The position numbers and the translations under genes are program-made. From NCBI GenBank assembly GCA_001312405.1, contig BBDR01000005.1, forward strand, positions 1-64,000: 64,000 nt of DNA, written 5' to 3'. The DNA is from Clostridium sp. NkU-1 (lineage in GTDB: Bacteria > Bacillota_A > Clostridia > Lachnospirales > Lachnospiraceae). This document shows positions 43,973 through 53,837 of this stretch, piece after piece (the stretch's first letter is position 1; each line of letters begins with the position of its first letter). A model generated the notes under the pieces. That model searched no databases and was not told the DNA's origin. It saw nothing but the letters and a program-made list of their open reading frames with translations.

Positions 43973-44363
43973 AAATTCCCTCCTCCTGAAAAATTTTTAG
44001 ACATCAATAATGATATCAGTTGATGAATTGGAAAAATATGACATAAAGTTATATAACTTGATCTATGGTTAGATATTAGTCATAAAATATCCTTAACAAT
44101 CTACACCATCCCTTTTTAACGTTTCTCCCGGATTTACTCTAAAACACTGGGTTCAGATCTACAAAACCTGTGCCTTGCAACCTCTGATGCCATATCAGTA
44201 TGCTAATTTTCAGATAATTTCAGACAGTTTTATAGATTCTTCCTATTTCCTCTTATTTACTATATTTCCACACATAAAAATGCCCTCCTTGCAGCAAATA
44301 GATGGATTCTCCATCCGATTTACCACAAAGGGAGCATATCATTGTTTTTTTGTCTATAAATCA
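43973..44363. other. Intergenic region with a 14-bp palindrome
   Basis: AT-rich spacer between the amidase and GH30-GH43 genes. Contains the perfect palindrome AAGTTATATAACTT at 44046-44059, about 75 bp upstream of the megaprotein ATG and a candidate operator. No open reading frame supported; no clear -35/-10 pair seen. Confidence 0.4.
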
Positions 44364-44931
44364 TCATGCAAAACCAAAATATCTCATAATACCTAAAAAA
44401 ATGCCATAGGCAAATCCATACTGGTCATCGCGCAGCTTCTCAGCATCCGATAAGTTGCTTAAGTAGCTAGTTCAACAAGGTTGGCCGGCATATTGGCATT
44501 CCTTAATACATACAGGGATGGGTTCTCCCTGATTCCGTTGTTTATCGTTCCTGCTACCTGGTTTATTCCTTCCATGATCTGTTCTGCCAGCCACTGTGCC
44601 TGGCTGTAAAATTGATAAATGTATACCTCCGTGCCACGAATTGCCGGATTCGGATTCAGATTACAATGTATGCTGATAAAATAGTCGCCGGCCATTCATT
44701 CGCCATGGCAACTCTTTGTGCCAGACTGGTAGTATTATTGGTTCCTAATACGGTATCAGGTTCCGGTCTGGAGACACGTGCCTCAAACCTTGGGTCGCTG
44801 TTTAACAGATTTTGCAGATAAATTCCAACCTGAAAGTTGATCTCTGACTCACTTAAACCATTGGCCTCTGCCCCGCTGTTAAAAAATCCGCTGGGATTAT
44901 GTCCTTGGTCAATAAATATTTTAATAGCCAT
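44364..44931 (-). CDS. N-acetylmuramoyl-L-alanine amidase (Amidase_3, frameshifted)
   Basis: About 189 residues, the catalytic domain only. Zinc ligands are visible in IDQGHNP (His), the SESEIN glutamate and SIHCN (His), and the catalytic Glu in VELGYLSN. It cleaves the MurNAc-L-Ala bond of peptidoglycan. No signal peptide, so export would need another route or lysis; similar stand-alone domains occur in sporulation and phage lysis. The frame breaks near 44692 (WPA-GDYFISIHCN) and near 44466 (one G short). Start MAIKIFIDQ at 44931 after AAAGGAAATG. A TTGCAG-16-TATTAT promoter lies just upstream. Confidence 0.85.
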
Positions 44932-45042
44932 ATCAGCATTTCCTTTCATACTTAACTATAATAAATATATGACCTGATCCTGCAAATGCCACTTTCTATT
45001 CAACTTTTTGGTTATTTTTACATACAAAAACACGAATTTTCC

Positions 45043-46021
45043 CTAGCAGATCCTTGGCAATCCCTCCCCATACAATACATCAATGGTTCTGCTTCCCTGC
45101 AGCCTGGTTTTCATGGTCACGCCCCTGCCCTCCAGAACAGTTCCGATAATTCTGGCGTTTTTCCCGTATTTGCTTTTCTGAACTGCCTGCAAAGCTTTTT
45201 GCGCCTGGTTTTCCGGAACCACCGCTATCATCTTTCCTTCATTTGCCATGTAAAGAGGGTCAAGTCCCAGAATATCGCTAAACCCCCGGACCTGGGGGCT
45301 GACCGGAAGAGTCTCCTCCCATATCTCCACCCTGCAGGAGGACTGATCCGCTGCTTCATTAAGGACCGTAGCAAGCCCTCCCCTGGTAACATCCCTCATG
45401 CAATGGACCCGGATGTTTTCATCAAGAAGATTTTTTACGATGGAGGTAAGGGGGGCGCAATCACTTGCGATCTGATTTTCAATTCCCATCCGGTGAGACA
45501 GGATGGCCGCATGATGCTCTCCCAGATTACCGGAAAGAATGATGGCATCCTTTGGCCTGCAGTTTGAGATACTGATCCCTTCCTTCCGGATTTCTCCGAT
45601 TCCAGAGGTATTAATATAAATTCCGCCGTTTCCTTCCACCACTTTTGTATCACCGGCTACAATCCTTACGGCCGCCTCTTTTGCTGCCAGGGCCATGGAA
45701 GCGGCGATCTGTTCGATGGTCTCAAGCTCCGCGCCTTCTTCTATAATAAAGCCTGCAGTCAGAAACTTAGGGACAGCCCCCATCATGGAAAGGTCGTTCA
45801 CGGTCCCGCATACGGCAAGCTTTCCAATATTCCCGCCTTTAAAAAAACAGGGGAGTGACTACAAAGGAATCCGTGGTATAGGCAATTTTCCCCTTTATAT
45901 TCAGTACTGCGGAATCTTCCAGTTTATTTAAGGTTTTATTATTAAAATGCTTTAAAAACACCTCATTAATGAGATTTCCGGTCTGCTTTCCTCCGCTGCC
46001 GTAGGACATATCGATTTTCAT
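45043..46021 (-). CDS. hypE: Hydrogenase maturation protein HypE
   Basis: About 325 residues. Dehydrates the carbamoyl group on its own C-terminal cysteine to a thiocyanate that supplies the CN ligands of the NiFe site. N-terminal MSYGSGGKQTGNLI, the AIR-synthase-like FGGNIGK-type loop, DVTRGGLATVLNE and the C-terminal PRIC cysteine are all present. The frame breaks at 45841-45847 (A7 on the plus strand; six restores TPLFFKGGNIGKLAV). Start at 46021 after AAGAGGAGGCGCAGCC. Last gene of the ech-hyp cluster. Confidence 0.95.
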
Positions 46022-46066
46022 GGCTGCGCCTCCTCTTGTCATACTCTTTTTCAAAGTTAAATAGGA

Positions 46067-47104
46067 TCATGAATTCTGATACCAGATGCCGCAGGATCCT
46101 TCCTGGGACACCATACAGGGACCGATTGCGTGAAACGGGGTACAGACTGTCTTAAACAGCGGGCAACCGGTTGGATTGATCCGCCCAAGTATCACGTCCG
46201 TACACTTGCAGCCACTTGGCATATCCTCCTCAACCTCTTCTTCCCCGCTTCCGGCATCGTAGGCACTGAATTCTTTCTTAAGCCTTAAAGCCGATTTTTC
46301 TATGGTCCCGATTCCCCGCCAAAAGCCATCTCCTGCTTCAAAATACTCCTTAATAAGAGCGGCCGCCTTCTGGTTTCCTTCCTCGGTCACAGCGCTGGCA
46401 TACATATTTTTCACTTCAAAACGCTGCTTCTTTAGCTGATTCATGATCTCATATATGGCAGCCAGGATATGCTCCCCCTCAAAGCCTGCTATAACAAAAG
46501 GCTTCTGGTATCTGGCGGCCAGCCCCCGGTATGCTCCGCTTCCGGTGATCACGCTGACATGTCCGGGACTTAAAAACCCGTCAATACTCTTCTCTTTTTC
46601 ACAGAGAAAGGAAAGAGCCGGCATAATGGTCTTTAGGGAAGTAAGTAATTTCAGATTTTCAAGCTTCTTCTGCCGGATTTCCTCAAGAAGCAGGGCATAA
46701 ACAGGAGCCGTGGTTTCAAACCCCACTGCCGCAAAGATATACTGGATCTCTCTGTTTTTCTCTGCTTCCGCCACTGCCATAAGGGGAGAATACAGGATCT
46801 TTACCCTTCCTCCGGCCGCTCTTGCCTCTGTCAGGGTCATTCTGCTTCCTTTGACCTTCATCATATCTCCAAAGGTGAGGACGCAATGGTTCTCCTTTAG
46901 GGAATATTCCGTCAGCTTATCAATATAGGCGGGAGAGGTAACGCAGACCGGACAGCCCGGACCTGAAATCAACTGGATCTTAGGAGAGATCATGGTGCGG
47001 ATTCCGTTTTTAAAGATGCTGGATGTGTGGGTCCCGCATACCTCCATGATCTTTACCGGCCTGCCGTCATAATGTTTCAGTTCACTGATCACCTGGTCAA
47101 TCAT
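46067..47104 (-). CDS. hypD: Hydrogenase maturation protein HypD
   Basis: 345 residues. Iron-sulfur scaffold that assembles Fe(CN)2CO together with HypC. Conserved EVCGTHTSS, SGPGCPVCVT and GFETTAP blocks and the C-terminal cysteines (CKCTDVILG, CPLF, CTP, GPCMVSQEGSCG) are present. Starts 3 bp after the hypC stop with AGGAGG inside the hypC end, so translation is coupled. The frame is intact. Confidence 0.97.
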   Translation of the reverse strand: MIDQVISELKHYDGRPVKIMEVCGTHTSSIFKNGIRTMISPKIQLISGPGCPVCVTSPAYIDKLTEYSLKENHCVLTFGDMMKVKGSRMTLTEARAAGGRVKILYSPLMAVAEAEKNREIQYIFAAVGFETTAPVYALLLEEIRQKKLENLKLLTSLKTIMPALSFLCEKEKSIDGFLSPGHVSVITGSGAYRGLAARYQKPFVIAGFEGEHILAAIYEIMNQLKKQRFEVKNMYASAVTEEGNQKAAALIKEYFEAGDGFWRGIGTIEKSALRLKKEFSAYDAGSGEEEVEEDMPSGCKCTDVILGRINPTGCPLFKTVCTPFHAIGPCMVSQEGSCGIWYQNS

Positions 47105-47107
47105 ATG

Positions 47108-47323
47108 CTACTGGTCCTCCTGAAGCTGGGAAAATATAGTGAGAATCTCCTCAGCTACGTCTTCCTTTAAGACATCAATGACACAACCGGCATGTATGAG
47201 AACATAATCTCCGATTTTGGCATCCACCAGCTTTATATTGGCATCGGTGATATTGTCCATAATGTTGACCTTTGCATAATCACCCTTTATCTGAATTATT
47301 TTTCCCGGTACTGCAACACACAT
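47108..47323 (-). CDS. hypC: Hydrogenase maturation chaperone HypC
   Basis: 71 residues. N-terminal MCVAVPGKI, whose Cys2 binds the iron complex and hands it to the large subunit; OB-fold with DYVLIHAG. Its start lies 44 nt inside the restored hypF reading frame, an unusual overlap for this pair. Intact. Confidence 0.95.
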   Translation of the reverse strand: MCVAVPGKIIQIKGDYAKVNIMDNITDANIKLVDAKIGDYVLIHAGCVIDVLKEDVAEEILTIFSQLQEDQ

Positions 47324-49651
47324 GGCATCCTGTCCTTTCCAAATCCTTAATCCCGGATTTTAAATATTTATTTCCCAGGTAAGCCTGGCCCAGGCTTACG
47401 CCTCCATCATTGGGGGGAACCGCCTGATTCAAATAGACGTTAAATCCTTTTTCCCTTAAAAGCCTGACTGTATGCCCTGTCAGCAGGGCATTCTGAAATA
47501 CGCCGCCGCTTAAGGCGCGGCATTGCTTAAGTATTTGCTCCCCAGCCTTTCACAGATCGCTGCAACCGCTTGTGCCAGGGCAAGATGAAAGCCAAGTGCC
47601 AGGGAACCTGTTTCCGCCTTATTTCTCATGCCGCAAAGGGCCTCAAAGACCGGCCGGGGATCTAACTCCAGGATCCCTCCCCTTTCCTTTATTCCAAAAC
47701 ACAGGTCAGCCGGCTTTACGGCCTTTCTTTTGGCAAGCACTGCCTCTTTTTCCAGCAATATGGCGCATTCCCCTTCATAATGGTTCTCATGCCCGATGTT
47801 TAAAACAGATGCCGCCGCATCAAACAGCCGCCCCATGCTGGAGGTTAAGACCGTGTTGACGTTATGCTCCAGCGCGGCCTTTATCACACCCATTCTTTCA
47901 TCCTGAACGTAAGCTTCAAGGCCTGCAAAAAGCAAATAGCAGGACGCCGTTTTCCTGGCATCCCTCATGGAATTGTCTCCTCCCAGAATGGGAAACATGC
48001 TTACATGGGCTGCCCGTATGAAATCACTTCCTTCACAGACAAGAAATTCTCCGCCCCATATATTCCCGTCTGTGCCATAACCGGTCCCGTCAAAGGCTGC
48101 GCCGATCACAGGCCCCTTTAAATCGTGCTCAGCCAGGACCGACGCAATATGAGCATGGTGGTGCTGTACCTTAAGGACAGGAAGCCCTAAAGCTTCTGCA
48201 AAATGCGCGGAATGGTAGTTTGGATGAAGATCACAGACTGCCAGCCCCGGGGCCATTTGAAACAGCCTGGTAAGATCTTCATAGGATCTTTGAAATTCCT
48301 CCATAACAGCAGCTTCTTCCAGATCCCCGAAATACTGGGATACCACTGCGCTTCCCTTTTTGCAGAGACAGAAGGCGGCCTTTAAATCTCCTCCCGCCCC
48401 AAAGATTCCGGTGTTTGTCCAGTCTGTCCCTTTCTCGCCTCTTCTCTCTTCCGTAGAAAGGAAAACAGGATAAGGGACATAGCCCCTGCTTCTTCGGATC
48501 ATCTGGGGTTTTCCCTCTATGATCCTGGCAACCGAATCATCTACGGAACGGACGATCCTTCTTTTATTATATAGCACCCCGTTTAAATAAGGAGATGAGA
48601 GTGCCAGCATGGGGCCATCCTCCCGAATGATAGGTTGTCCGGAAATATTGGCGCTTGTCATGATAAGAGGCCCAAGCTTTTCAGTCAGCATATATTGAAG
48701 GGGAGTGTAAGGCAGAAAAGCGCCGCAATAAATACTCCCGTTCCCCGTAGAAGGCGCCATAGAATCCTGTTTCATGGAAAGCAGCACGATTGGCCTTGCT
48801 TTTGATTCCAGCAGTATTGTCTCTTCTTCTGAAACCAGACAGTGCTTTCTTATCTCCGAAATCTTCGGAAACATGACCGCAAAAGGCTTTTCCTCCCTGC
48901 CCTTTAATTTACGAAGCAGGATTACAGTATCTTCCATAAAAGGGGAACAAACCAGATGATAGCCCCCGATACCCTTAACCGCAACGATCCCTCCCTGTGA
49001 CAGCACCTTTACCGCCTTTTCAAACGCTTCTTTTTCCAGCAGTTCACCGGGGCCATCTTCCTGATCCCGGTATATCAGGTAAGGACCGCAGTCATTGCAC
49101 GATATGGTCTGGGCGTGAAAACGCCTGCTTTCGGGCGAGGTATATTCTTCCCGGCAAGCGCTGCACATGGAAAAGTCCTCCATGGAGGTACGGCTTCTGT
49201 CATAAGGCAGATCTTCAATAATGGTATATCTGGGACCACAGGACATGCAGCTTGTAAAGGGATTCCGGTATCTTCTGTCCGATGCATGGGAAAGCTCTCT
49301 CAAGCATTCCGGACAGACCGGCAGATCAGGCAAAATCACTAATATTTCCCCACTTGACCCGCTCTTTACAATGGAAAAATCTTTAAGCTCCATGAAAGGA
49401 AGTTCTTCGGCTTCCATCTTTATGATTTCATAACCGCCCCTTTTGTTTTCTTTAAGGTCAGCGAGAAAACGGTCAAGGACCTTTCTTTCAGACTGTGCCA
49501 CAATCTCAACGTAACCGCCTATATTTCGGACAGTCCCTTTTATTTCATATTGTCTGGCTGCACGATAAACAAGGGGCCGGAATCCAACCCCTTGTACAAT
49601 GCCGTAAACCTTTATTTTTTTTGTAATGACCTTGCTTTTTCCACGATCCAT
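47280..49651 (-). CDS. hypF: Carbamoyltransferase HypF (frameshifted)
   Basis: About 790 residues. Converts carbamoyl phosphate to carbamoyl-AMP and transfers the carbamoyl group to HypE. Domains: acylphosphatase (YGIVQGVGFRPLVYR), two zinc fingers (CPEC...CMSC, CSAC...CNDC), YrdC-like domain (GIGGYHLVC) and Kae1-like domain (VQHHHAHIASVLAEH). The frame breaks near 47515; the next frame continues CRALSGGVFQNALL, the conserved C-terminal HypF motif, to a stop at 47280, overlapping hypC by 44 nt. The 49651 start overlaps the hypB end by 40 nt; a slightly later start is possible. Confidence 0.93.
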
Positions 49652-50277
49652 TCCGCTACCTTTTCGTAACCTTCTCCCGTCTTTCCGGATACCTTAATCA
49701 CCGGAGCTTTTTGATTCAAAGCCCGGACTCCCTTCATAAAAAAATCCTCGTCAAAATCAATATATGGCAAAAGATCACATTTATTCAATAAAATCAAATC
49801 GGCTTTCTTAAATGCCAGAGGATATTTATATGGCTTATCACTGCCCTCTGTTACGGTTGATATCAACATCTTCGCATGTTCACCGATCATGAATTCAGCA
49901 GGGCATACCAGATTTCCGATATTCTCAATAAACAAAATCCCGTCGCTGATTTTCAGTTCATTCACTGCATTTCCGATTAAGGGAGAATCCAGATGGCAGG
50001 CTCCTCCCGTATTGATCTGAATGGCCTTTACGCCAAGGGACAGAAGGGCTTTCGTATCAAAATCAGCCTCAATGTCCCCTTCGATAACATAAGAGGTCAC
50101 ATCCGTAAGACGTTTGATAATCTGTATTAAGGAAGTGGTTTTTCCCGCTCCCGGTGCTCCCATCACATTAATGGCATAAATGCCGTTATTTGTTAACGAC
50201 GCATTGATCTGTGCTGCAGCCTGGTCATTCCTGTCATAGACAGACTGCATGATTTCTATTTCCTTATTCTCAGACAT
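49612..50277 (-). CDS. hypB: Hydrogenase nickel incorporation GTPase HypB
   Basis: About 221 residues. Ni-delivery GTPase: P-loop GAPGAGKTT, the metal-binding NTGGACHLDS, and NKCDLLP for guanine recognition. There is no N-terminal His-rich or CxxCGC nickel-storage segment. The start MSENKEIE at 50277 is preferred over 50289 because GGAGGAAACG precedes it. 15 bp from hypA. Confidence 0.95.
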   Translation of the reverse strand: MSENKEIEIMQSVYDRNDQAAAQINASLTNNGIYAINVMGAPGAGKTTSLIQIIKRLTDVTSYVIEGDIEADFDTKALLSLGVKAIQINTGGACHLDSPLIGNAVNELKISDGILFIENIGNLVCPAEFMIGEHAKMLISTVTEGSDKPYKYPLAFKKADLILLNKCDLLPYIDFDEDFFMKGVRALNQKAPVIKVSGKTGEGYEKVAEWIVEKARSLQKK

Positions 50278-50291
50278 CGTTTCCTCCATAT

Positions 50292-50630
50292 CTAAATTTC
50301 AATCGACTTGATATAGAACTCCTGCCCAATGCTTGTAGGACGGCCTTCTCCTTTACAGAAAGGACATTCAAAGGTAAAGGGCTTTCGGACAAAGAATTTT
50401 TCGCAGGCGCTGCACTGAAGCTCAGGCGCTACCCGTTTCATATGAAGCTTCGCTTTTTCACACGGGGTTCCCTCCGCGATCAAATCAAAATAAAGTTCAA
50501 TGGAACTGGCCACATAACCGCAGGTATCCCCCACCACCAGGTTAATGGCCTTCACTTCTTTTGCTTGGTTTTTTTCAGCATATTCTCCGGCAATTTCTAT
50601 GATTCGCCGGGTGATTGGGTATTCATGCAT
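50292..50630 (-). CDS. hypA: Nickel metallochaperone HypA
   Basis: 112 residues. N-terminal MHE nickel motif and two CxxC zinc pairs (CSAC, CPFC). Delivers Ni with HypB to the EchE large subunit. Its start lies 34 nt inside the echF gene. Intact. Confidence 0.95.
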   Translation of the reverse strand: MHEYPITRRIIEIAGEYAEKNQAKEVKAINLVVGDTCGYVASSIELYFDLIAEGTPCEKAKLHMKRVAPELQCSACEKFFVRKPFTFECPFCKGEGRPTSIGQEFYIKSIEI

Positions 50631-50962
50631 TTTACATATTCATCCCTTACATTTCCGAATGATGGCTGGGTATACTGATTTTCCATCCTCAGACATTTCT
50701 TCGGACATACTTCACTGCAATAACCGCATTGGATACACTTAAGCCTTTCTATACTCCACAGGGTTTTGGATTTATCTGTTTGAATGGCTCCTGTGGGACA
50801 TTTTCTTTCACACATCCCGCAAAAGATACATTCTTCCACCGATATTTCGATGCTTCCTCTGGTTCGTTCATACGTTTCTTTTCGCTTAACCGGATATGGA
50901 ACCGTATAGGGACCATGTAACAGGTTCTTTATAAGCGTCTTTGACATCCTTAATATAGACAT
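50597..50962 (-). CDS. echF: Ech hydrogenase ferredoxin-type subunit EchF
   Basis: 121 residues. Two 4Fe-4S motifs, CIFCGMCERKCPTGAI and CIQCGYCSEVCPKKCL, preceded by a short amphipathic segment. Passes electrons from ferredoxin toward the small subunit EchC; related to NuoI. Overlaps hypA by 34 nt, tying the structural and maturation genes. GAGGATAGT site. Intact. Confidence 0.93.
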   Translation of the reverse strand: MSILRMSKTLIKNLLHGPYTVPYPVKRKETYERTRGSIEISVEECIFCGMCERKCPTGAIQTDKSKTLWSIERLKCIQCGYCSEVCPKKCLRMENQYTQPSFGNVRDEYVKCMNTQSPGES

Positions 50963-51019
50963 ACTATCCTCAATTCCGCTGTTCTTCCCAGCAATGGCAT
51001 TTCTATAGACCGGAGCTTA

Positions 51020-52096
51020 TCACCGCTCGGTACAGCTGATGCATGGATCAATGGTAAGGATCAGAATCGGCACATCGGCAAGGGAACAGTTCTTTAAAGT
51101 CTCCAGTAAGGCCGGGATATTGGCAAAAGTAGGGGTACGGACCCTGACCCTGTCCAGGAATTTTGTACCGTTTGCTTTTGCATAATAAAGGACCTCGCCT
51201 CTCGCTGCTCCAAACGGGTGAAATGCTCTCCCTTGGGATTTCCCGTCACTTTTATTTTTATCTCTCCATCGGGTATGATGCAATGCACTGCCTGATGATA
51301 TCAATGGACTGGAACATTTCCCCGATCCTGACTTTGGTTCTGGCATAACAGTCCCCTCTCCCATTGGTAACCGGCTTAAAATCCAGTTTATCATAAGCCC
51401 CATATCCCTGGGTCCTTAAATCCATTTCGATCCCGCTGGCCCTTGCCATGGGCCTACTGCTCCCAGATCAAAAGCCGCCTGCTTTGACAGCACGCCAACG
51501 CCTTTTGTACGGAGTTTTACTGTGGAATCGTTTAAGAATACAGCGGCAGACTCCTTTAAATCCATCTCCATACCGGTCAACACATCCTGAATCTTCCTTA
51601 AAGTCTCAGGAGAGATATCCTTTTTCACGCCGCCGATATCGCACACGGAAAATATGACTCTGCCTCCGGTGGTCTCTTCAAAAATATCCAGAACCTGCTC
51701 CCTTAATTTCCAGGACTGCATGAACAGGCTTTCAAATCCAAAGGCATCTGCCAGAAGGCCCAGCCATAAAAGATGGCTGTGCAGACGGGACAGCTCGGCC
51801 CATATGGTCCGCAGGAATTTTGCCCGCTCAGGAATCTCTGCCTCCATAATGCTTTCTATGGACATACAGTATCCCATGCCATGCATAAAGGAACAGATGC
51901 CGCAGATCCGCTCCGCAACATAGACATACTGCTGATAATCTTTCTTTTCTACCAGCTTTTCCAGTCCTCTGTGAATGTATCCGATTCTGGGGATCGCCTC
52001 AACAACCCTTTCATCCTCCAGAACCAGATCCAGATGGATCGGCTCAGGAAGCACCGGATGCTGAGGACCAAAAGGAACAATTGTCCTATTTCCCAT
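51020..52096 (-). CDS. echE: Ech hydrogenase large subunit EchE (frameshifted)
   Basis: About 358 residues. Catalytic NiFe subunit: N-terminal RICGIC and C-terminal DPCISCTER supply the four cysteine ligands. The protein ends at this TER, with no cleavable tail, so a HycI-type protease should not be needed. Related to NuoD. Frame breaks near 51440, near 51285 and near 51200; each join fits the family (GPMARASGIEMDLR; PDGEIKIKVTGNPKGE; EVLYYAKANGTKF). Start MGNRTIVPFGPQHP at 52096 after GGAGGCTACTT. Confidence 0.93.
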
Positions 52097-52134
52097 AAGT
52101 AGCCTCCATTCTGATGTCAAATGGCATCATTTGT

Positions 52135-52476
52135 TTAATCGTTCCTATGAAACGGTGTTTTAACCGGAATTTTATACAGGGTATCATTAAAATCCGGCGT
52201 TATTCCAGTGATCTTTACTCCGAACAGCTCCTTTATCTCATTTTCATACAGGAAGGAATAAGGGTAAATAATACTGATGCTTGGCAGTTCTGTCTCTGTA
52301 TCTGTTATGATCCGCAGGTTTAAAAGCTCATGGTCCTTATCAAAGGAATAGGTCAATTCCATGCCATCACGATTGGTACAGGTAACGGCAACAAGCCGGT
52401 AACCGTCATTTTTTATTTTCAGCGTCTCCGTCAGCAGATCATTTGCGGAGATCTCCTTTAAAATCTGTTCAGCCAT
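52135..52476 (-). CDS. echD: Ech hydrogenase subunit EchD
   Basis: 113 residues related to the 30-kDa NuoC subunit of complex I, with ISIIYPYSFLYENEIKELFGV. Soluble arm subunit linking EchC and EchE. AAGGAGGCAAATT site. Intact. Confidence 0.9.
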   Translation of the reverse strand: MAEQILKEISANDLLTETLKIKNDGYRLVAVTCTNRDGMELTYSFDKDHELLNLRIITDTETELPSISIIYPYSFLYENEIKELFGVKITGITPDFNDTLYKIPVKTPFHRND

Positions 52477-52487
52477 AATTTGCCTCC

Positions 52488-52925
52488 TTATGATTTCTTT
52501 CTGCCGGTTTTCTTTCTCTTTTCATCCAAAATATCAAGTGCTTTCACAACACCATCTATGATCGACTCCGGGCGGGCCGCACAGCCCGGCACGTAAACAT
52601 CCACCGGAATCACCTTCCCCACTCCGCCGACCACGTTATAGCATTCTGCAAAAATGCCTCCTGAAGTGGCGCAGATCCCAACTGCCACCACTGCCTTTGG
52701 ATCAGGCATCTGTTCATAAAGCTGCTTTACGACCGGTATATTCTGCTCATTTACGCTTCCGGTAATGAGTAAAATATCCGCGTGCTTTGGATTGCCTGTA
52801 TTGATTATTCCAAAACGCTCCACATCGTAAAGGGGCGTAAGACATGCCAGCACCTCTATGTCACAGCCGTTGCAGCTTGTACCGTCATAATGCAGAATCC
52901 AGGGAGATTTTTTTACAACACTCAT
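52488..52925 (-). CDS. echC: Ech hydrogenase small subunit EchC
   Basis: 145 residues, NuoB-like. Proximal 4Fe-4S cluster ligands in SCNGCDIE, GICATSGG and PGCAARPE. GGAGGATACTT site. Intact. Confidence 0.95.
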   Translation of the reverse strand: MSVVKKSPWILHYDGTSCNGCDIEVLACLTPLYDVERFGIINTGNPKHADILLITGSVNEQNIPVVKQLYEQMPDPKAVVAVGICATSGGIFAECYNVVGGVGKVIPVDVYVPGCAARPESIIDGVVKALDILDEKRKKTGRKKS

Positions 52926-52974
52926 AAGTATCCTCCGTTCCGCCTTTGGGCAGCTTTTATGACCTGCCAGAAAT

Positions 52975-53836
52975 TCATCTGAAAAATGACAGGATAATCA
53001 GATTTACAGTCCCCATAATGCCGGTTACGATCCACGCTGATTTAAGTGCCTGCTGCCATTTCAGCCTTGCAGTCCCATTGTCTATCATGATCTCAAGTAA
53101 GTATACTAACAGGCAGACGATGACCGCAAAAACACGGCTCATTGGCGCGGCAGTTGCAAAAAAAGACATAAACCAATGCCAGAGAAATAATGACCTCATA
53201 CCAGTGTGTTACCTCAATCACAGCCAGATCCTTGCCGGAATATTCCGTTGTAATGCCTTTTACGATTTCCTGATGTCCATGGTGGGACATGCTTAAATCA
53301 AAGGGAGATTTTCTAAGCTTAAATGTCAGGATAAATAATAGTCCCACAAACACTCCCGGAAGGTAAACGATGGAAGGGGTTTGTGCCATTACAATATCCT
53401 TTACGAAAAAGCTGTTCTCAGCATAATATAAGCCAATGCAGGTAAGCAGTACCATCGGCTCATAGGCCATGATCTGCAGCAATTCCCGTTCTGAACCAAT
53501 GGTGTTATAAGGAGAGTTTGATGCATAGCCGCCTAATACGAAAAATACGGAACCAAGAGTCAGGGCAAATATGGCTAACAGGATATCTCCGCCTGAGAGC
53601 AGAATCACTGTGGTAAATACTACGAAAGCAAGGGAGATGTACACAAAGAAACGATGCATGGAATTAACCTCAATGGATTCCTTATGACACAGTTTCAATA
53701 CATCGTAAAATGGCTGAAACAAGGGCGGCCCCTGCCTTCCCTGAAGCCTGGCGGATATAATACGGTCGATTCCGGTCAGCAGGCCGCCCGCAACAGGAGC
53801 AAGCACAGCGATCCCTATCATGATTGCAGCATTCAT
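52975..53836 (-). CDS. echB: Ech hydrogenase membrane subunit EchB (frameshifted)
   Basis: About 287 residues, NuoH-like, eight or so transmembrane segments, with RLQGRQGPPLFQPFYDVLKL and RKSPFDLSMSHHGHQEIVKG. Anchors the hydrogenase module and takes part in ion translocation. The frame breaks at 53158-53164 (A7 on the plus strand; six joins LVYVFFATAAPMSRVFA). Starts 1 bp after echA. Confidence 0.93.
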
Positions 53837-53837
53837 A

